This document shows, one piece after another, positions 54,893 to 64,000 of a DNA stretch of 64,000 bases. Position 1 is the stretch's first letter. The number at the start of each line of letters is the position of its first letter. Source of the DNA: Kuschelorhynchus macadamiae. Lineage: Eukaryota; Arthropoda; Insecta; Coleoptera; Curculionidae. The position numbers and the translations under genes are program-made. Under the pieces are notes generated by a model, which did not search any database, was not told the origin of the DNA, and saw only the letters and a program-made list of their open reading frames with translations. Location of the stretch: NCBI GenBank assembly GCA_030620095.1, contig JAUTXW010004472.1, positions 1 to 64,000 on the forward strand, written 5' to 3'.

Positions 54893-55889
54893 ACAAACAT
54901 CTGATTTTAATATTGTCGTTGTGACATTTCAATACAGGTGAACTCATATTGTTATTACTAATTAAAAGAGCAATTTAAACTTTTTTTTTTTACAATATAT
55001 AAATATAATATAAACATCCCATATCAAGAGAAAAAAAAAGCAGAAAACTAAGTGTACCAGACCATCCAATCGAAAAATCATAACGATTATTTAAAAATTC
55101 CTCGGTAACCTCCACAACATTGTGTGGCGGTGCGCCATCTTGTTACCAAATAACATTACTGTACCAACCTACTAGAATGTTTTCTAGATAATTTTCTACG
55201 TCATTTTGTATTAAATTTAAATATCCTTCATAACTTAAATTCCCATCAAAAATAATTGGTCCAATAATTTTATTACCCAATATGCCCAACCAAACATGAA
55301 TTGCCCTTCGACCCTGTATTTTTACTGCTTGTATTTTGTGAGGATTTTCTGGTGCCCAATAATTCTTATTTTTCTATTAAACATTCTCGATGTGGTAAAA
55401 GAAGCTTCATCCGTAAAAATTATCTTATTTAAAAAATCAGCATATTCCCAAGCGTTATTTTCGTTACTTAAATTCTGTACCGGCATAAACTTATATGGCT
55501 AAAATTTATTATATTTCAAAGTGGCAAAAATTATATAGCAGGATCTATTAAAATATAACGCAGAGCTTTCTAGATTTTCTAAAATGAGAAGATACTTACC
55601 AGGTGGTTATTTGGAAATAACAATTTAGAGAAAATTTTTCCTTCGAAGAAAAGTAAGATATTCAATCAAGACTTTTGGTTTCATCAAATTGCTTCATAAA
55701 ATATGTGCTGGTATTAGCTGGTGGTATACGTTGTCTATGATATAGCTGATGATATTTATTTTAAACTCTTGATATATTATAATTATTGGCATATTGGCTA
55801 TATTATAAAAAACACCTCAATTGTTCTTTTAATAATGAGTTCACCTATATTGAAATGTCACAACGACAATATTAAAATCAGATGTTTGT
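54893..55889 (-). mobile_element. Mariner-like transposon fossil with about 90-bp inverted repeats
   Basis: ACAAACATCTGATTTTAATA followed by TTGTCGTTGTGACATTTCAA at 54893-54945 returns in reverse complement at about 55840-55889. The interior carries a minus-strand transposase fossil. Confidence 0.8.
55060..55470 (-). pseudogene. Mariner-like transposase fossil, catalytic core
   Basis: The minus strand reads NKIIFTDEASFT (first catalytic D), then in shifting frames QGRRAIHVWLGILGNKII-type residues (FMFGWAYWVIKLL as written in one frame), then NKMAPPHNV-type residues where the second catalytic block QQDGAPPH should be (KMAHRHTMLWRLP in the surviving frame). Frames are broken by indels. Confidence 0.62.
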
Positions 55890-58510
55890 TTTAATTTTTG
55901 TATTTAAGATTTAAACTTAAAACCTCTAGGTAAAGCACCAAAAACCCCCTAGAGGTATTCTGTGTAATTATAAAATAATACATACGCACTTTTTCTAAAC
56001 GCATTGTAGATAATTTATGCATGCCAGTTTATTATCGTCGTATAATTATTTTAAATAATCATATACCTAAAAGAATAAAGATCAAGCAACAAGACACAAA
56101 TGAAAAAAGAAAATCCGCCTTAACCCATTTCCTAGAATGGCAAAGGTATAATAAAATTGTCTTCGGCTGGATAAATGAAATTGTTAGGTTTTAACGTTGA
56201 CAAATGCATCGAGCTTAGACCGCATGCACCAGGGAATCGGATAATCTGACAAACAGCGAAATGCCGTTGAAAATGGACTTTCTGAAGCTGCTTTTCCTTT
56301 TTCTCGCTAACATTAAGCCTGCAATCTAGGCGGGTCATTTTTCATTATTTTTCAAGTCTAATGGGGGATCTGAAGATCTAAATAGGATTTAAATAATCTT
56401 GTAAAAATGTGCAGCAAAAACAGATAAAACTATAAATATGAAAAATATATTTGCTGATTCCTAGATATAATAAATAGTTTATGGCAACGAAAGACTTTTC
56501 AATAAAAATTCGATTTGAGTGGATTGGAAAATTTGTTTTGAGCAACTAAGAATGATAACTTTGCATTAAGAAAGTTATTGCAGATAATTTTCGGTAGTCA
56601 AAGAACAATTAATTTGCATATTCAGATTAATATTGATATGGCGAAAAATAATGTAAGCTAGTCCACTTTTTCTACTACATCTTTTGTTGGGTTGATAGGT
56701 TGATTAAGTCTTATTTCTTTTTAAGAGACAGTGTCGTTGCCTAATTCACCTCTATTTTTCACCAGTACCCATCCGTTACTTATCTTGCATTCTATTCTAA
56801 ATCATTCCGAGTTCCTCTTGACAACATTGATATCACCTGGTGCAAGCTAAAAAATGATGGTCCGCCATCCGAGTTGCGTAAATTCTAGAAGGTAAAACGG
56901 AACTTATTCCCATCATAGAACTAATTTTCACGTCACGTTTCTGGTGACCTGCAACAACAAAAGAGCTTCAGCGCGAATTGAAGAAACAAAATCCTAGTTA
57001 TTCTTGGGAATCCGTTGGTGGGAATCTTCCTCAACTTCGTAGAACCTTGGCATTTTGAGATTTTGATTTTGATAATATTTATTGCTACGGCCAAGGAATT
57101 TCTCTGACAGAGGACTTCTACTGCTGAGGTTGGACCCGGACGCTATTCTCTTGCCTTTCATGCTTGAGCGTTGTCAAATTTTACCATGCGGGGCGAAATA
57201 AACCCTATACTGAATGGGTAATTTAGATTATTTTAATATCATTTATTTTGCAGAGTGTATATTTATTATTATTTTGAATTTGAAACTTAACTAATGTTCA
57301 TATAATGTATTTCTTTTTATGGGAACTGGGGTTAATTTTTATAATAAATTTCCTTTTGAATCACGAAGCACAGCGTGGCAAAAAAAGAAAAGAGAAAGGA
57401 GATTAGTAAGATCGTAAGTACGTTTTTGGTGATCATTATAGTAGCTATATTTAATTAGCTTTGGATCTCATATTTGAGAGCCATGCCTTGACTTTTAAAA
57501 TAAATCAGGCAACATTTGTAGCAGTTTACAGAGTTGATTTAAATTAACTGTTAGAGTTGTTTTTTTATAAATTGGCTAATAAATTAAAATATCTTACATG
57601 CTTTTCAGTAATTTAATAGGAAGTAGAGTTTTTTTAATCTACAATTTTTATTTTTATTTTACGTTTTTGATTTAGATTGACCGAGATCAGTCTACATTGT
57701 ATTTATTGATATGTAAATGGTTATTTAGAATTTTATGATTCATCCAAAGGTGGATTTTAAATTAAATGTATTTTTTGTAAAATCTTTTATTGCAGTCCGT
57801 ATTTAATATTATTCGGACAAACAATTCTGCCTTTGATAAGCTTATTTAGGAATAGGGTCCAAAATCACGGGCCATTATACCGACAAGCCTTTAAGCGTTT
57901 TCCATCATCTCTACCGGCCCAATTGACGTCCTTGAAAAATCTGTTATTTATATTTCCAGACGTTTCGGCCGAATTTCAGCTTTTCTCAACGGAATAGTAA
58001 CAACACTAAAAAGATATATAAGATATAGACGCTATAGTAATAATATTTAAAAATTATAATAATAAAAGAAACTTATTGTTGACAGACATATAGGTAAAAT
58101 AGTTGGACGATTCACAAACACATCAAAATTGTCAACATCTTCATACGTCTATCTAGATACTAATATACATACAAGTGGGGAGAGTTTTTTCCTATTTTAC
58201 TTATCTTATTATATTTCAAAACATGAAACGAGGAGTCTTACATCAAGAGAGAATGTAAATTTATCATTTTCATTGATAATAGGATTTGACAAAATTTTGC
58301 AAAGGCCATGGCGGGATATCGTGCCCGTCTGGGGACTCGAAGGTCTCCGGATCCAATCCCTCTGTTAAGAAAACTATTTTTACATTTTTATTGTATTTAA
58401 TTGCACTTTATTAATATTTTTTTAATACGTCTATATCCTACAAATACTGTTTTATAGTGGGTTGTAATTGTATTGTTATCAATGAAGAACAAAACAAGAA
58501 ATACTATTTA
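55890..58510. other. Intergenic, nothing firmly recognised
   Basis: No gene was supported. A minus-strand frame at 56132-56338 contains CQIIRFPGACGLSS, faintly like the segment before the catalytic domain of some insect serine proteases, too short to call. 57945-57990 (minus) contains CTGAAATTCGGCCGAAACGT, a phrase common in insect repeats. Confidence 0.4.
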
Positions 58511-58513
58511 ATA

Positions 58514-58519
58514 TTTATT
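58514..58519 (-). promoter_or_regulatory. Polyadenylation signal of gene B
   Basis: AATAAA on the minus strand about 50 nt after the stop codon of gene B. Confidence 0.7.
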
Positions 58520-58567
58520 AAAAATAATTTCGAAAATCGACGTTAAAAAATTTCCATGTCATTGGTA

Positions 58568-59970
58568 TTAAAAGTAAGTGATCACACTGTTTGTGTTTAT
58601 GCTATTTGCTTTTTCGATCAAAAGTTGCAGTTTTTGGAAACAGCGAGTGCAAGCACTTTCTTCTACTGGTGCTGGTGCTGGTTGTACAGGTTCGACCACC
58701 TGACCGCCTGGCAAAGCACGAAGAACTTCTTCGAGGAGGTTTCTCACATATTTGACACAACTTGGCGTGGCTTCTGCTTCGACAGAAGGTAAATGAGAGA
58801 TTTCAGTGCCACTGTCCCATTCAATTTCAGCAGGCAAATGGGAAATTTCAATTTCACCTTGACTTTCAATCTCGGCAGGTAAATGACTGATTTCAACTTC
58901 ATCCTGAGCTTCGATTTCGGCAGGTAAATGACTTATTTCAATTTCATCTTGAGCTTCGATTTCAGCAGGTAAATTACTGATTTCGATTTCATCTTGGGCT
59001 TCGATTTCTGCAGGTAAATTACTGATTTCGATTTCATTTTGGGATTCGATTTCATCTTGGGATTCGATTTCTGCTGGCAAGTTGCTGATTTCAATTTCAC
59101 TTTCAGCTTCGATTTCAGATGGCAAGTTGCTGATATCGATGTCAGCTGGAAGATTGCTGATTTGTACGTCACTCGTAGGAAGTGCAAGACCTAAAATAAA
59201 GGGTTATATCAGTTAATATTGAAAAAAAAGTAAATTTCGTAATATACAAATTTGGCCCATTATCATCATACTTTCTAAGTGATATTTCAGTTCCCTTTTT
59301 AACTCGAAAAAAATTCAAACTTGGATAAAAAGATTCGATGAAATTTTCTACTTAAATCGAAAACAGAGTAACAGTTTCTTTTAAAAATGTATTATGTCTG
59401 GTTTAACAGTGATGTAACATGTACAAATATTAATTACTTGGTATACCAAATGGTAGTAGCATCACCTAATATCGATCTCAAATAGAAATCTTTTACGAAT
59501 CAAAGTTATATCAACTTTTGTAAAGGAAATTTGAGAATAAGTTTATGTGAAATTTAATCACTAATACTAGCTCAAACCGTATAAGACGCTTCTCTAGAGT
59601 TTTCTCACTTATATGTTATAACGATATTTACTATTCATGAGCCTTTTAGTTATTAAATAGCTAGCCTTTTTCGCCAGTTTATCGTAAGCGACAAGAGCAA
59701 ATTTTACGGAAGTAGTTTATTTGCATAATTTTTTCGTACAAATCAGCATTAAGAAATAACTGTTTTAAATAATACTAATTTGTAAGAAAATATAACACAA
59801 CAATCTTCCTTTCCTTCTTTTCGTTTACTATAAACTGGCCGGACGAGCTAAATATAATTATAATGAGAAATACATAATAATCAAATTCATTTTTCATAGG
59901 AAAACTTAGTAAGGTATATACAGTACTTACATTGAGCTAAGGCGAGAGCCAAAACGAAAACGACCTTCAT
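58568..59970 (-). CDS. Gene B: secreted acidic repeat protein, paralogue of gene A
   Basis: Exon 1 is 59970-59931 (40 nt, signal peptide MKVVFVLALALAQ, phase 1, donor GTAAGT); exon 2 is 59190-58568 (acceptor TTTATTTTAG), giving 220 residues. Cleavage is likely near LAQCLALP (14-18). Residues 21-148 hold nine units of the type EIEISNLPAEIEAQD, strongly acidic, with N changing to H in the later units. A different C-terminal domain follows: PSCVKYVRNLLEEVLRAL (C158), a Pro/Val-rich linker, and ACTRCFQKLQLLIEKA (C194, C197). Exon-1 length, phase and core motif (E-I-x-L-P-A-D/E) match gene A. Function unknown; no transmembrane segment after the signal. Confidence 0.88.
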
Positions 59971-59998
59971 GTTAGTTGTTTTGCGGTAAATTTTAGAA

Positions 59999-60003
59999 AC
60001 TGA
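59999..60003 (-). promoter_or_regulatory. Initiator element of gene B
   Basis: TCAGT, the arthropod initiator consensus, correctly spaced from TATAAA at 60030-60035. Confidence 0.65.
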
Positions 60004-60029
60004 TGCTTATTGTGGTCTCTTCTTTAGAA

Positions 60030-60035
60030 TTTATA
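60030..60035 (-). promoter_or_regulatory. TATA box of gene B
   Basis: TATAAA on the minus strand, 34 nt upstream of an arthropod-type initiator ATCAGTTTC (TCAGT at 59999-60003, start A at 60001). This leaves a 5' UTR of about 31 nt before the ATG at 59970. Confidence 0.75.
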
Positions 60036-60059
60036 CACACACTTTTACACTACATGACG

Positions 60060-60875
60060 TAAAAAAGATGAGTTCGTAACATCGGTTTAGCAGCAATTTC
60101 CGTTTCTAAATCTATTTATTACTGCAAAATTTGGTCCAATAAAAACTAAATAGAAATTGGGTAATTAAAACAATAAAAATGAAATAGCAAATCGATTTAA
60201 ACTGCAATATAGAAATAATGCCAAGCCACTGTGTGTTTAGATGATAATCTTATTTTTTTTATAGTAGTTAGATACTGAATAACGTGTAAATATATTTTAA
60301 CTAGTTATAGCGACCGCACTTAGTATTAAGGGTCATTTGCAAGCCTTTCGCCGCTGCAATATTATGTTAAAATTGTAAGAGATATTTATTAGCTTCAACG
60401 TGATTTTAATAGTTGGGCACAAGATTCGTATTTGTATAAAAAATCTAATTTAGAATCACAAAATTATAAATAAATAAAGGTATATATTTTTTTCCATAAA
60501 ATGGCATTATACCGGACTCTACTATCATTTGCCAGAATTTGTCAACATAACTGCAACATTTAAAATGTTAAATCGTCGTTATGTCTTTGTATTTTGGCGG
60601 CGCGTGAACCGTATTGAACCGAAACGTATTTTAAGTTCCCTTCAGTTCAGCATACTGTTTTCATATATTTCATATAATATATTTGTTTTTTCCAACAAGT
60701 CGGTATTTCATCTTTCTTTGAACTTGACTAGACCTTATCGCCGATTTTTCAACTTCTGCGTGCAATCCTCCTTAAAAGTAGATTTGTAAAAACTAACCTA
60801 AAAATATTTTGATTTCCTATAACTAAACCCTAAACAGTTAATTTAAATATAATGTATGTTATAAAATTTAAACTA
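60060..60875. other. Upstream region of gene B, nothing else recognised
   Basis: AT-rich. A plus-strand frame at 60529-60789 shows no recognisable motif and is not called. Confidence 0.45.
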
Positions 60876-62220
<1,345 letters not shown>

Positions 62221-64000
62221 GTATAATATACAATTAAAAAAATGTTAAGTAAAGTGTGGGATAAAATAACGAGTTTTAGTCACACAAATACATATAATGA
62301 TGGTCGCCCGTTTTATTTTAGCACATAATATGTACAAATATCCAATAAATTTAAAATATTTTTAGGGTGCGCAGCTGCTAGGGTGAAAAATAAATTTTAA
62401 AAATTCTATAAAAATTCCCAGAACTAGATATAATTTTTGTTACCTCATTGGAAAGCAGAATTAATTTCCTATCAGTTTGGTTCTGAACTTATTGGCATAT
62501 CACCCTTAACGAGGGTGAGGGAGTACTTACGAAATATTTAATTAAATCGCTATATCTTCTGAAACCCTTATCCGAATTGAATGAACTTAGGTTTATTTAA
62601 AAAGGAATTTCAAGTTATTTTAGGATTCTGATAGAGTGACACTCCCTAGTTTTTTCCAATTTTCTTAAAAATTTTAGGTTATCTCTCTTAAGCTAGTTAT
62701 AAACAGTAATCTAAGACCGAATTTTTGGCGAAAACCGTATATGATATCTTTATTAGTTTTTAAGGTATTGCCAAGCAAGTAAACTAATAGGTTCTCTGGA
62801 CAAAATTAATAATAACCAGGATAGGAATCACAGTGAATTTAAAATCTCCACAAAAGGCAAAACTAACTGACGAAAAAAAAATCATGCCTTTTGTATTACA
62901 GTAATTTCGGTATGGATTCCGCTTCTGCTTGTTGGAAACTTTGTGTAGTAATTTGCGAACTTGCCAACTCAACCACAATTTAGGAAACTGTTCAAGATAT
63001 TGGCCGTCCCCCTCATAGTGACGTTACTAAAAATTTCAACTCTGCTGCTACACACAAATCACATATCTGCAGTGTGACAGATCGATGTGGGCCTCTGAGA
63101 GAAACTTCATTAATCTACCGAACGAGCCAAAAGATCAACAAGATCAAAAAGTCGATGTGTTGTAGGGTTACTTTAGATATCTTAATCTTAAAAACGGTAT
63201 TAAACAACTATTAGGTTGGACGGACTATGAAAGCAATATTATTTTTTAATACTGGGCAGATTATAGCTTTATTAAATTATTTATAATTAACAATAACGCA
63301 ATATTATTTATTACTTTTGGCTTTCCTCCCTTCACACTTTATCTAGGCTTAGAGCTGGTCCAAACTTTGTCAGAACCGAAGTTTGGCACATGTTTAGAGG
63401 CCAAGGAGCTAAAGCAACAACAACATAATAAAGAAAACTAAAAATTCAAATCTTCAAAATGTTTTCCATAATTCAGGAAGGATCGATTTAGACTTCAAAG
63501 GCAATGAACAGCAGTTTCAATTTCAGCTTTTGTTATACTTACTCTTTATGGTAATTTTGAATGAAAATAATTTTTTTATTTAATTTTGTTCTAAATACCT
63601 TTAAATGTGGGTACAAATTAGTGTAGACTTTGACCAAAGCAATTATATATAAAATTATTAAAATCTGTAGTCACAATAAGTAATAAAATTATATTGAGGT
63701 ATGATTAGTCTTAATCTGGACACAATTTTTATGTCTGTTTATACTTAATATTGCTTGTATGATATACAATAACAATTATTACAAACCGGCATTTTAGATG
63801 TCTATGAGACACTTCAAATTAAAAATTCTTTCAATCTCAAGCATTTTCTGAAAATAGTCTCAAACCTTTTAGAACAAAAAAATTACGCAAAAACGGTACT
63901 GTATAGAACAAACTCAGAGAGACCTTGTTTCAATTCCTAAGTATTAACAACACCCACAGGAAATTTAGTAAAATGATATCCTCTGTTACCAATTATAATT
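62221..64000. other. Intergenic, nothing recognised
   Basis: AT-rich sequence without a supportable frame, inverted repeat or RNA. 62370-62700 (ACCCTTAACGAGGGTGAGGG) resembles a dispersed repeat, but no borders were seen. Confidence 0.45.

Noticed and set aside
56132..56338. Minus-strand frame with CQIIRFPGACGLSS as a serine-protease exon
   Set aside because: The similarity covers about a dozen residues, and no catalytic domain, signal peptide or good splice sites were found nearby.
57945..57990. CTGAAATTCGGCCGAAACGTC on the minus strand as a hammerhead
   Set aside because: The CTGANGA box is changed to CTGAAAT, and the flanks do not form stem I.

Overview
This is eukaryotic, very AT-rich, repeat-dominated DNA, almost certainly from an insect nuclear genome. 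Evidence seen directly: spliceosomal introns (GT..AG), TATA/initiator promoters, AATAAA signals, and a dense mix of retroelements and DNA transposons (BEL/Pao, Ty3/Gypsy, Penelope-like, RTE, CR1/Jockey-like, Tc1, mariner-like, hAT, Helitron-like) separated by very long (TA)n arrays. A beetle is my best guess, by inference only.

Layout. 34-6984 is a near-complete BEL/Pao retrotransposon (minus strand) with two LTRs and a 5-bp target duplication; its integrase part is frameshifted. 7087-9558 is a decayed mariner-like transposon with long terminal inverted repeats, itself carrying a fold-back insertion. 10140-11040 holds a transposase fossil and a candidate hammerhead ribozyme. 11185-12722 is a Tc1-type transposon with an uninterrupted transposase and perfect 26-bp ends; 12815-14427 is a broken one. 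14.6-30 kb is a graveyard of element fragments, with a THAP-like exon at 28.1 kb and a doubtful coding exon at 29.4 kb.

Three probable host genes stand out, all encoding predicted secreted proteins that I cannot match to a known family. Gene C (plus, 30968-34743; 2 exons, 215 aa) is lysine-rich, and its intron is filled with transposons. Gene A (minus, 51379-43577; 16 exons, 291 aa) is a signal-peptide exon followed by 15 tiny exons, nearly all 60 or 54 nt and all in phase 1, each coding one copy of a repeat close to AKRDIEIGYLPADLDDSARA. Gene B (minus, 59970-58568; 2 exons, 220 aa) has a matching 40-nt signal-peptide exon but carries nine related repeats (EIEISNLPAEIEAQD type) uninterrupted in one exon, then a three-cysteine tail. 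A and B look like paralogues with opposite solutions to repeat growth: exon duplication against in-exon expansion. They share promoter geometry.

Other regions: a tandem duplication of about 2.35 kb (38.3-42.8 kb), tRNA-like sequences embedded in inverted repeats inside the first intron of gene A, a mariner-like fossil at 47.1-48.4 kb, a Penelope-like fragment at 49.6-50.3 kb, more fossils at 53.7-55.9 kb, and a Helitron-like element ending at 62220. The remaining stretches show no gene that I can support.
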